From NCBI RefSeq assembly GCF_963259705.1, contig NC_081852.1, forward strand, positions 60,894,359 to 60,958,358: a stretch of 64,000 bases of DNA, given 5' to 3'. A model generated the notes under the pieces. The model did no database searches, was not told the origin of the DNA, and worked only from the letters and a program-made list of their open reading frames with translations. Origin of the DNA: Myotis daubentonii. Taxonomy: Eukaryota > Chordata > Mammalia > Chiroptera > Vespertilionidae. Shown here in pieces: positions 55,520 through 64,000 of this stretch. A program made the position numbers and the translations under genes. Position 1 is the first letter of the stretch; each line of letters starts with the position of its first letter.

Positions 55520-56050
55520 GAAAAAAAGTAATGTACTAGTTGAACCCCACAATTCACAGAAGGGTAGTCTTAAAAATTCTATGGGTTCCTCCTCAAGAAA
55601 CCCCCGTTCCTTCTAAAGAAAGCGTAAGGTGCCTCTTAAACGTACTAGTTTTCCCTCCTGTGCCCGCTCTCTCTGCCTCTCTCAATCACACACACGTGCA
55701 CACGCACATGCGCCTCCCTCTGGATTTATGGGTTATCACTTATTCATTTTTGTAATCAGTTACAATTATTATTATCATTTCTTGATGCTGAAATAATTGT
55801 CCCAAATGTGGCCAGTGGGAGCGCTTCCCCGCCGGCGCGGTGCGACACGCCGCGTCTGTCTCCGAGCACTTTCTCACTCCCCGCTGGCGGCCGGCCTCAC
55901 CCTGTGTTGTCCTCGCCCCAGAGCAGCATCAGCCACCGCGTCCGAGTTTCCACAAAACGGAGAATGGCTCCCGGTCTGGGGGCCCCAAGTGCTGTCTGTC
56001 AGTGCACCACACATGCCTGCGGGGCCCCTTGGTGGAGAGATGACGAGTTC
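55520..56050 (-). mobile_element. L1 3' UTR relic, antisense, GC-enriched
   Basis: The plus strand follows a known antisense L1 3' UTR stretch in order: 'ggttatcacttattcatttttgtaatcag', 'tgatgctgaaataattgtcccaaatgtggccagtgggagc' (55783-55822), 'tccgagcactttctcactccc', 'cctgtgttgtcctcgccccagagcagcatcagccaccgcg', 'acggagaatggctcc'. The right half has acquired many CpG/GC changes ('cgccggcgcggtgcgacacgccgcg'). The frames at 55797-56074 are therefore not genes. Confidence 0.68.
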
Positions 56051-57480
56051 GTGTCGATAAACCTGCCCAGCTAGTACAGGACGGGAAGTGCTTCGCGGCT
56101 TTGGCTCCTACGTCTGTGTGTTTGCTCTCACAGGGTACGTTTCCGTGCCTCCTCTTGAACTCCATCCTACACCATCACGTCGTTTCCAAATGTCCGTGTG
56201 GGGGACGCAACCCTGTGCTCCATCCCGGCCCCGTTCCTGGGGGTCCGTGTCCTGCCGACCCCGGGAGGCAGCGAGACATGGAGGAGGAGCAGGTGGGTCA
56301 CCAGGGGGCCGGGGCTCCTGGCTTCAGACCGAGTCCAGCCCAAGCTTCCCTGGCAGCGGGGGCCCCGGCCTCCAGCGCCTTTCCGGAGAGCCCGCACCCC
56401 TGCTCCGGCACCCCCGCCCCAGGCTCTGGAGCTGCCCTGAGGAAGGGAGGCTCACGCAGCCGTGCCCGAGGTTGAGTTTCCTGCCCGGATGCAGGCAGTG
56501 CTGGGCGCGGGCCCCCGATGGAAAGGATGGACACTGACATGTCACCTCCGACTTTGAGAACAATATTCACCGCACTCAGTGCAGCCTGAGGGGTGGCTTG
56601 CCCGAGGGAGGCCCGGGCCTGGCGGCGCTGTGCAGCGACTGGCACAGCCTGGCTCACCGACCAGCCCCAGGCGCCGGGTCCCACCTGTCGCCCCTGGTGT
56701 GGGAGCCGGGCAGGTGGCGCTGTCAGGGGTCACAGGGACCATGCCGGCCAGCTGCTTCCTTCTCCAGGTGGCAAAGCAGAGGCCACAGGGATGGAGGGAC
56801 TGGACCGACGGAACCGGGCAGGTTCTGGTTGACTGGACCCAGCCTCTTGCTTCTAAGCCCAGAGCCCGCCAGGCGACGCCCCCCACGGACTAGTAGGGCT
56901 TCCGGTGGGAAGAAGGAGCAAGAGACGCTCCCCCTGCCGCCTGCAGACAGGACCCCAGCCGTGGAGGCAGGAAGGGCAGACTGATTGCTTTGGAGGTTTT
57001 TACCCCAAAGCTCTACGTTAGAGTTCTCAATTCTAGTAAATAGTACTGAACAGCCCTTTCAAGTTCTTTGCAAGTACAGCCTTCAGAAAGTTCTCTTTGG
57101 TTTGACATTGAATCGGGGTATTTCTGCTTTCACGCCTGCATGTCCTTTCCCATGGGCCTCGGGAGCTGGTTCCCCACGCCCACCACGATGCCCTCTTCCG
57201 TGCTTGGCGGCACCCTCACACCCTGGGGCGGAGCAGGACAACATTCCCATCAAATATTTCTGCCCATCGGGGCCGCAGTCAGTACCGGGGTCCCCTTATG
57301 GGTCCAAGGAGGGCTGGAACCCTGCTGGCTTGGCAGGGATTCCCGGGAGGCGGACCCTGGGAAACGCAGCCAGAAGCCCCCGGAGTCACCTCCGTGGAAG
57401 GCCCGGGAAACTCATCAACAGCCCTGGTCCCCTCCTCTCCTCCTCCACCTCCTCTTCTCGTCCCAGGATTCTCCTGACAC
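56051..57480. other. Very GC-rich DNA, no gene recognised
   Basis: Multiple overlapping frames on both strands (up to 171 codons at 56985-57500) without known domains. No transposon visible. Confidence 0.4.
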
Positions 57481-58304
57481 TGATCTGCAGGCAGGACTAA
57501 AATTAAATTCTTCTGCAATATTACACTGAGGCTTTGGCTTAATATCTTAAAATCTGAGACCAGTGGAGACCCCAGAGCACTCCATCCGTGCCCGCATTCC
57601 TGTGGAAACGCGAAGCTGCTGACAAAGTGCGGCTGAAGGATGGCCGCGGAGTGCTCCCCTGGGGCGGGGGCCGGGGCCGGGGCCGGGGCCAGGGCTGGGG
57701 CCTGCTCAGGGGTCTCCGAGCATCTCCTCCCAAGCTCATCAAGCCCTGAGCTCCGTCAAGCCTCCTGAGCGTGTTCCGCAAAATGGAACTGCGAAGAGCC
57801 AGGACCGGGCCTCATTCTTTCATCTTCTCCTCCTCGCTCCCCCAGCCGCGCTCTGAGGCTGTCCGGCCCGCTCAGCCCCGCTGAGAGCCTGCATGCGATC
57901 AAGCTGCCCCGACTCCTCTGAACCCTTGCTTTGTGTTTCAGCAGCTCGTTTGGCTCTCAAATATGAAAAAAAAAGTGCAAATTTCCTGTTGGCTCAGGTT
58001 TAGTTTAATTTTTTTCTCTCTCTCCTCCTCCAAAACAAATCAAATGAGAACATTCAGGGTATCCTGGCTGTGGAAGCCGGAGCTCAGAGGTTAAAATGCC
58101 TCCTTGGCCTCTCCTGGTGCTGTGTCTGCTCCGCGGAAAATCACTGCAGAATTTTGGGAAGCTGCCCATGGATAGAGTTCCTGGGAAATATGTCAATTTC
58201 ATGTCTACATTTTAGGACTAGGATCTGGGGGTTCTGCCTGTCACACTCGCCCGGGAACTCCAAGTCTATGTGTTTGGGGTACTCATGTCTGTCTCCTGCT
58301 ACAG
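57481..58304. other. Unique DNA with a GGGGCC hexanucleotide run
   Basis: A (GGGGCC)n stretch of about four units lies at 57665-57690 within a G-rich run. 57490-57570 is AT-richer and could be a short conserved element. No gene recognised. Confidence 0.5.
57665..57690. repeat. (GGGGCC)n hexanucleotide repeat
   Basis: About four tandem GGGGCC units, followed by a degenerate unit. Quadruplex-forming on the plus strand. Confidence 0.9.
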
Positions 58305-58516
58305 CAGTGGTTCTCAACCTTCTGGCCCTTTAAATACAGTTCCTCATGTTGTGACCCAACCATAAAGTTATTTTCGTTGCTACTTCATCACTGTCATGCT
58401 GCTACTGTTATGAACCGTGATGGAAATATCTGATATGCAGGATGGTCTTAGGCGACCCCTGTGAAAGGGTTGTTCGACCGCCAAAAGGGTCGCGACCCAC
58501 AGGTTGAGAACCGCTG
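58305..58516. mobile_element. SPIN-type hAT MITE, deletion variant B, perfect target duplication
   Basis: 212 bp from 'cagtggttctcaacc' to 'ggttgagaaccgctg'. It is flanked by exact 8-bp direct repeats TGCTACAG (58297-58304 and 58517-58524). Compared with the copy at 40350 it keeps the 'ttttcgttgctacttcat...' part but lacks about 88 bp of the 'tttcattgttac...' part, the complement of the deletion at 51451. The exact duplication suggests it is the least eroded insertion of the three. Confidence 0.95.
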
Positions 58517-58524
58517 TGCTACAG

Positions 58525-59209
58525 GGACCGTTGGTATTTTTTCATTTCTATCTAACAGTGTATACTCAAAGCTGGCCATGCTTGGCGAGCCCATTATGAA
58601 TAAGGAAATGGCGCTTCCTTCTCAGGTTGGGAGAGGAAGCCGTATGCGGTCGGCACTGTCCATCCAGCCCTGCGAGAGCCTCCCCCACGCGCAGGCCCAG
58701 AGACACGCGCTCCCTTCCGGGGTGTGCGGGCAGCCGTGGAGGGAGGGCAGCTGCACCTGCAAGCCCCTGGCATCTCTGTTTACTGGAAGCTCCTGGGCCC
58801 TTTGGGAAATGCAAAGGGATCCCCGGGGAATGGAGCTTGAGTTGGGAAGACAGCAAGCTCAGGAAGCCAGTTCGTCTCCTAGATTTCCCAAGGCGTGTGG
58901 TCCATAGTCCACTGGCCATGCAGGGTGGGGCCCCTGGCTTATCGCTTTGGGAGGAAAATGGAGGAAACAATTTCCTCCTTCAAGGTTGTGAATACATATG
59001 AACTAAAGTCATATTTGAATGAATTGTCCCGTTGAAAGACTATCCGTCAAGGGCAGGCTTAGAGAGAGGACCAGACGTGTCCAGGTTCACATACATGAGT
59101 GGCGAGCAGCATAGAATTGCAACTCAGGTTGCCACCCCCAAAGCCCGCTCAGTTGTTCTGAACCGTGGCCCTTGCAGTAGAAGAGTCTGATATGGTAATG
59201 GGAAGTATA
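58525..59209. other. Unique sequence, no gene recognised
   Basis: Frames at 58461-59001 overlap the SPIN end and lack known domains. No other repeat recognised. Confidence 0.4.
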
Positions 59210-59647
59210 ATTAATCCGTATTTATTTATCTAAAACATTAACTTACTTGGCCTTCTGCCTGCAAAAGTAATACATGTTCTTTGTTGGAAATTGGGAAAAC
59301 TCCAAAGAACATGAAGAAGAACAAAGATGGAGGCAGTCTTGCCTGGGAGTGCTAACTTGTGCATTCATTTATCAAATTGAGCATCTGGCTGTGTCTCCCT
59401 CTTCCAGCAGGTTGCTTTCCCTTGTTGTTGGGAAAGATGATTTTCAATACTAACCAGTATGCATGTGCCATGGCCAATTTAACTAGCCCACTATTAAGAG
59501 GCATTCAAGCTGTTCCCATCATCATTGCTATCGATAAGGCTCCACTGAGCATCCTATACATAAGCCTTCAAACACAATTCTGAGAGCCTTCAAGTAGGAC
59601 TCTTTTGTTAAAGGGTGTGTCCATTTCTTATACTTTTTATTATCAAA

Positions 59648-59881
59648 TTAGAGGCCCAGTGCACGAATTCGTGCATGGGTGGGGTCCCTCGGCCTGGCCA
59701 GCGGGGGAAGGGACTGCGGGAGGTTGGCCGGCCAAGGGAGGTTGGCTGTGGGAGTGCACTGACCACCAGGGGGCAGCTCCTGTGTTGAGTATCTGCCCCC
59801 TGGTGGTCGGTGGGCACATAGCAACCGGTCGACTGGTTGATTGTTCAGTCATTTAGTCGCTTAGGCTTTTATATATATAGA
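59648..59881 (-). mobile_element. Non-autonomous Helitron of HeliBat type, in old LINE
   Basis: Minus strand: 5' TCTATATATATAAAAGCC, 3' end CTAA (fits CTRR), preceded by the 16-bp palindrome TGCACGAATTCGTGCA (59660-59675). The flanking bases are A on the 5' side and T on the 3' side, the AT target Helitrons use. 234 bp, no Rep/helicase. It shares ends and the internal CTCF-like inverted repeat with the copy at 20392-20651 but differs in the middle. Confidence 0.93.
59763..59806. promoter_or_regulatory. Inverted pair of CTCF-like motifs inside the Helitron
   Basis: CCACCAGGGGGCAG (59763-59776, plus) and the same word on the minus strand (CTGCCCCCTGGTGG, 59793-59806). They sit in a 20-bp inverted repeat (59757-59776 and 59793-59812) with a 16-bp spacer. 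Both cores match the CTCF consensus well; binding is inferred. Confidence 0.5.
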
Positions 59882-60600
59882 TTGCCCTCCAAAACTGTTA
59901 TAAGAATAGGGCCTTTGGCAATGGTGTGTGAGAATACATCCTTTCACCAAACCTTCAAAGAAACCGTCTTCATTAAAAATTAAAAAGTGATCATTGATTA
60001 AGCAAAACATTATAGATTCTTATTTGAATCCCCAGTCCTTTGCTAACAGTGCAGTTGAACATTTGGAATATTTTATTAACTATCCAGTTTTCTTATTTTG
60101 AGAATTGATTGTCCATTTTTTTCCCCCATTGTGTTATTCACCTTTTTCTTATTGGTTTGCAAGAAATCTTTATATGGTAAGCATTTAACTTTTAAATGTG
60201 GTAGAAACAATTTTCCAAAAATGTAGCGGGATTTTTCCATTTTGCCTGTGATGTTTCCCTTTAATATTTAATGAAGGCAGTTAGATCTGTCTTTTTCTTT
60301 ATAGTTCCTTTCTTTGTGTCAAGCTGAGAAAGACGTCCTTGTTCTAAGATCAGATAAATAGTCATCTCTATTGTATTCCAGTTCTTCTGTAATTTTGTGA
60401 CTTATATTTTAGCTTTTCATCTAACCAGTGTTATAGTGCTTGCCATGTGATCATCTGTTTCCTTTTGATCCTTAAATAATTAAGGAATCACACCAGCATT
60501 TAAGAAATTACCATCCCTTTGCCAGTGATTTAAATCTGACGCCTTCATCCCACGCTGCTTCTCCCTGTGTCTGAGCCCTCTCAGGTGCCCCCTGTGGGCC

Positions 60601-60920
60601 AACTTATTGTTATTAACTGTTAGTTCAGGTACTGGCAGACCTAACGGGCTTCGCTTCCCCTATACTTTCCGTCTTACAGAGACAAACTATATATTTTTGA
60701 ATATTTATTTACGTACCAACCACTTCACCGAAGTGCTGTGCATTTTGACCTTTTTTAAAAAATCATTTTCCAGGAGACCGGTGTATGGGCGGCATCTAAC
60801 ACTAACTGACATACATCTTCAACACCGCTTCCAACGTGCCATACTGACATGACGTATGAGTGTTTATTACAATATATATGTGTCTTGTGTTTGCCAACTT
60901 ATAATTGGGTTCTTTAATTT
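60601..60920. other. AT-rich unclassified DNA
   Basis: Probably further old LINE DNA, but no clear match. No gene recognised. Confidence 0.35.
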
Positions 60921-60935
60921 TCTTGTTTGATTCTT

Positions 60936-61149
60936 TTTTAAATATATTTGTATTGATTTCAGAGAGGAAGGGAGAGGGAGAGAGAGATAGAAACATCAAT
61001 GGTGAGATAGAATCTTTAATCGGCTGCCTCCCGCACACCCCCTGCTGGGGTTGGAGCCCGAAACCCAGGCCTGTGCCTTGCCTGGGAATCTAACCATGAC
61101 CTCCTGGTTCATAGGTTGATGCTCAGCCACTGAGCCATCCAGGCCCGGC
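60936..61149 (-). mobile_element. Ves SINE, full length, with 15-bp target duplication
   Basis: Minus-strand Ves with exact A box TGGCTCAGTGG (61127-61137) and an 'AAATATATTTAAAA'-type 3' tail. It is flanked by direct repeats TCTTGTTTGATTCTT at 60921-60935 and 61150-61164, the mark of LINE-machinery insertion. The exact 15-bp duplication suggests a relatively young copy. Confidence 0.96.
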
Positions 61150-61164
61150 TCTTGTTTGATTCTT

Positions 61165-63605
61165 ACATAAATTTTGCGTTTTGTTCTTGGAGGGCATGTC
61201 CCCTGATGAACCTTTTTCAACAGCACCCGTCTCTCCTCCAGCACAGCATGTCGAAAGCGAGGTCAGCCCGCGTTGATCTTGAGGGACTTTTCGTTAGGCT
61301 CACCCCGTGTTCACTCATCTCCAAATGAGGAGGAGGCTGTGTTGGCCTGACATTCCCATGAAGTTTGCATACAAAGATTTAGCTTTTATTTTACCTGTGA
61401 AATGCTGAGCTTTGAGAGGGAGTCCCAATCCCCTGGACCTGGTTGCTCTGCCCTCCACTGGGCACCGTGACTTTGCTGCCCTGTGCTGGGTTTGTGTGGG
61501 GCTGGCTTCGCCCGCAGACCGGAGCCCCCAGCGAGGAACCGTGAGGGCAGGTGTCAGGCCCCTTGATCACTCCGCTCTCCTCGGAAGCTCTGGGGCAGCA
61601 GGGGAACGCGATTCTCTGCTTTGTTCCCCTGCTGTTTCCTCCAGGCAAAACTTGGCATTGGGCAGCTCCGTTCTGGCCTCCGTCCAAGCAATTTAGCAGC
61701 ACAAGCTTCTCATTATAAGCTGGGTCCACCTGTAGGCCGGTCCCTCGGTCTGGACACCGAGCCCGCATTCTTACCTGAAGGCGCCGCTTCTGTAGGACAT
61801 ATGTTCCCGCGTCGACGGCTGATTTCCCCGCATGTGCGCCTGCAGAGGTTCCTGGAGGGCTGGCGCTCTTTTGTTCTTGCTGGGAGCGGGGAGAGCAGCT
61901 AGCTGCACCTCGGGCTGTCCTCTTCACGTGACTGTTCGAAATTAGAGGCGACGTCGGCGACAATGAGAAAACACCAGTTGCCGGCCCGTCTGTGGAGGAG
62001 CCTCTCCATCGCTCTGAGGCTTGGAGCAAGCGCTCCCATGTTGGGTCACCAGGAAGCCATCACTCCCTGCCCAGGCCTGTCCCTCGGCTGTAGGGGAGGG
62101 TGGCTGCCTCAGCCCACTGGCCCCGAGCTACCCCGGGCTGGTCTTCTGCGGCTCACACAGGAGGGCTGCACAGCAGGGGCCTCTGCAAATGTTTCACATT
62201 AGAGCAGAAACGGCCTTCGTGGGCTACGCTGCTTCAGCACCTGCCCAGTCATCGCCAGCCAAGGGCTGCCGGGAACACTCCATCAATCCGTGGCACGCGC
62301 AGAGCCAGGTCATCTCTCTGTCAGGTGGGATTTCTTGTAAAACAGATTTCTGTGCAAAATGAAATACGGGACCTCGGTCCATTTCCATACCGAGTCTGGC
62401 GGTTTCCATCATGGCACAGAGAAAATCGTCTTTTTAATGGAGCAAGCAGGTCCTGGGGCTCGCTGGCCTTCCACTCAGAAGGCACTGCGATGGGCATTAT
62501 GCAAATGTCCGGGGGCGGCCCTGCTGGAGGAGGACAGGATCCTGTCCGGTGACAGAGCCTCTCCCAGCCTAACCTTTGAGTGTCACACGATGGACACTCG
62601 GCCAGAAGGACCGTCGGGGCCTCTCATGGGGCCTTCGTGACAGTGTTTCCGTCCGTTCCGTCGGAGCAGAGCCCGTCTCGGAGCCTTGGCCTGGCGCGGG
62701 GCAAGCTTTATGGAGTCGCATTTAATCTCCCTCTCAGGCTTCTGCCCCTCAACCCTCCGAAGTCACAGGCCTGTGGCAACCCCGGGTCCCCACCGCCAGA
62801 CACCGGCTTGGCTGCAGGAAGGTGCGCCTGCCCACCCCGCATCTCCCTGCACTGCTCACTCGCCCCCTCTCCCTCAGCAAACCCTGCGAGAGCTGGGGAC
62901 ACCTGGCCTCTCCCCCCGCGTGGCTACGCTTTCCTCTCAGCAAGCGAGTCCTCCGTGATGGATGCTTTTCCCATGAGGCTCCCGGTCTGGCTCTCCTCTC
63001 CAGGCCTGGACTCTGAGCAATGACCCTCGTGCCAGCTGGGGTGACGCTCCCACGGGCCTGGGAAAGGCAGCAGCTGCTTCTCAGACAGGACGGAGCCGGG
63101 CAGGAAGCAGGACCCTGATGTCGCCCAGCCCCGTGACCCAGGGCAGGGCTCGCTCCTCCTTCCAGCCAACCCTCCCGCTGCCCTGTGCCACCTGCCCGTC
63201 AGGCGCCTTGTCCGCAAGGAGGTCCCCAAGGCCCGTCCAGTGGGAGACAGCAGAGCCGGGCGGGCTCGGCCCAGCAGGGCAGTGCCGGAAGGTCCCCTTC
63301 CCGGTGTGCACTCCCGGGCACGGGGCCTCTGAACGGCGGCAAGGCCGCTCATTGGAACTGACACTCCATGATGGGCTTGGACGCACACAGGGCCCCGGCC
63401 GGCCACCTGGAGCCCCGCCTTGGGAGTGACCCCACGTGGTGACCATTTGATTGAAAAGATCAACTCATTTCCCATCGGCCAAGGGAACTCAGCCGAGCCC
63501 CACTTCGGAGGAGACCTGGCCTTGCTGCTGCCTGATTACCCGCAGCGGCCCCGGCGGAGTTCAAGGACGTGGATTGTGAAGGGCTGTTTCCTCCTATTTC
63601 CGGCT
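61165..63605. other. GC-rich unique DNA, no gene recognised
   Basis: The longest frames (61391-62029 minus, 212 codons; 62924-63475 minus, 183 codons; 62100-62552 plus) have no known domain and overlap frames on the other strand. No transposon visible. Confidence 0.42.
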
Positions 63606-63836
63606 GGAACATGGGAGGGAGGCACTGGAACATGGGAGGGAAGTGCTGGAACACAGGAGGGAGGCACTGGAACACGGGAGGGAGGCACTGGAACACGGGA
63701 GGGAGGCACTGGAACACGGGAGGGAGGCACTGGAACACGGGAGGGAGGTGCTAGAACACAGGAGGGAGGCGCTAGAACACAGGAGGGAGGCGCTAGAACA
63801 CAGGAGGCAGGCGCTGGAACACGGGATGTGGGCACT
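63606..63836. repeat. Minisatellite, 21-bp unit, 11 copies
   Basis: Eleven consecutive 21-bp units, consensus GGAACACGGGAGGGAGGCACT, start every 21 bp from 63606 to 63816. Single-base variants (acac/acat, ggca/ggtg, agaac) define subtypes: the middle units are nearly identical and the edge units differ. Because 21 is a multiple of 3, open frames run through it on both strands (GTGTREG- and VFQCLPP-type heptads). They are repeat artefacts. Confidence 0.97.
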
Positions 63837-64000
63837 GCCTCATAGAACCTCCTCACATCTGCCCCTGGAGCCTTGGCAGCTGGGCACAGTCCAGAAGCCT
63901 GGAGCCCTGCCCTGGGCCAGCGGGGCAGTGGGTGGGGGCAGCGCCCTCCATGTGGACTCCAGGAAGGGGCTGGGGTGTGGGTGTTGTTTTATGGGGCCGC
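63837..64000. other. Unique sequence to the window edge
   Basis: GC-rich, no feature recognised. Confidence 0.4.

Larger units (their letters stand above)
59210..60600 (-). mobile_element. Old LINE (L1-like) 3' region, antisense, split by a Helitron
   Basis: The plus strand follows the common antisense L1M 3' text: 'atcattgctatcgataaggctccactgagcatcctatacata', then after the Helitron 'ttgccctccaaaactgttataagaatag', 'gagaattgattgtccatttttttcccccattgtgttattcacctttttcttattggtttgcaagaaatctttatatgg', 'tttccctttaatatttaatg'. No coding frame remains. Confidence 0.65.

Noticed and set aside
63606..63836. CRISPR array
   Set aside because: Units are contiguous at 21 bp with no spacers. It is a minisatellite in a eukaryotic genome.
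63420..63845. 141-codon frame with GTGTREG heptads as a repeat-protein gene
   Set aside because: Open only because the 21-bp unit is divisible by three. The opposite strand is equally open.

Overview
The window reads as non-coding nuclear DNA from a bat, most likely a vespertilionid. Four kinds of lineage-marking repeats point there. At least seven tRNA-derived Ves SINEs are present, with the 'TGGCTCAGTGG' A box and an 'AAAATCAATAAA' tail. Three copies match the SPIN hAT family. Two short non-autonomous Helitrons are of HeliBat type, and one further hAT MITE has been inserted into a Ves SINE. Older mammalian repeats (L1M, L2 and MIR relics, one mariner-like MITE) form the background. Family names come from recalled consensus sequences, not from a search. 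No protein-coding exon, rRNA, true tRNA gene or recognisable host gene was found. The long open frames are low-complexity artefacts, antisense L1, or frames through unique GC-rich DNA without recognisable motifs.

Layout. 1-8.4 kb is mostly unique DNA with a strong pyrimidine tandem tract (311-500), a (CA)n tract and two MIR relics. 8.4-10.5 kb is an antisense L1M relic carrying two Ves SINEs, the second split by a hAT MITE. 10.5-19.7 kb alternates GC-rich unique DNA, an L2 relic, two Ves SINEs, an L1M 3' end and an AT-rich candidate conserved element (18.2-19.1 kb). 19.7-21.6 kb is antisense L1M with a Helitron. 21.6-24.97 kb holds a mariner-like MITE, L2-like DNA and a Ves SINE. From 24.97 to 34.0 kb no recent transposon is visible. 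This segment contains a 12-bp perfect inverted repeat and a 3-kb AT-rich block (28.6-31.9 kb) that looks like a cluster of conserved developmental non-coding elements. 34-47 kb is again mixed: a Ves SINE with a near-consensus pol III promoter, an L2, L1M and MIR relics, the longest SPIN copy, another candidate conserved block (42.1-43.3 kb), and GC-rich unique DNA. 47.0-52.6 kb is LINE-dominated: a ~4-kb antisense L1 interrupted by a Ves SINE, then a sense-strand L1M interrupted by a SPIN. 52.7-57.5 kb is very GC-rich and includes an antisense L1 3' UTR that has become rich in CpG. 57.5-64 kb carries a third SPIN with a perfect target duplication, a second Helitron inside an old LINE, a Ves SINE with a 15-bp target duplication, and an 11-copy, 21-bp minisatellite near the right edge.

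Interpretation (inference). The mix of repeat-poor AT-rich blocks and GC-rich unique DNA without exons is what one expects of a gene desert or a large intron near a developmental regulator. I cannot name the neighbouring gene. The most interesting observation is that both Helitrons carry the same inverted pair of CTCF-like motifs 16 bp apart, so this transposon family could be spreading insulator sites in these bats.
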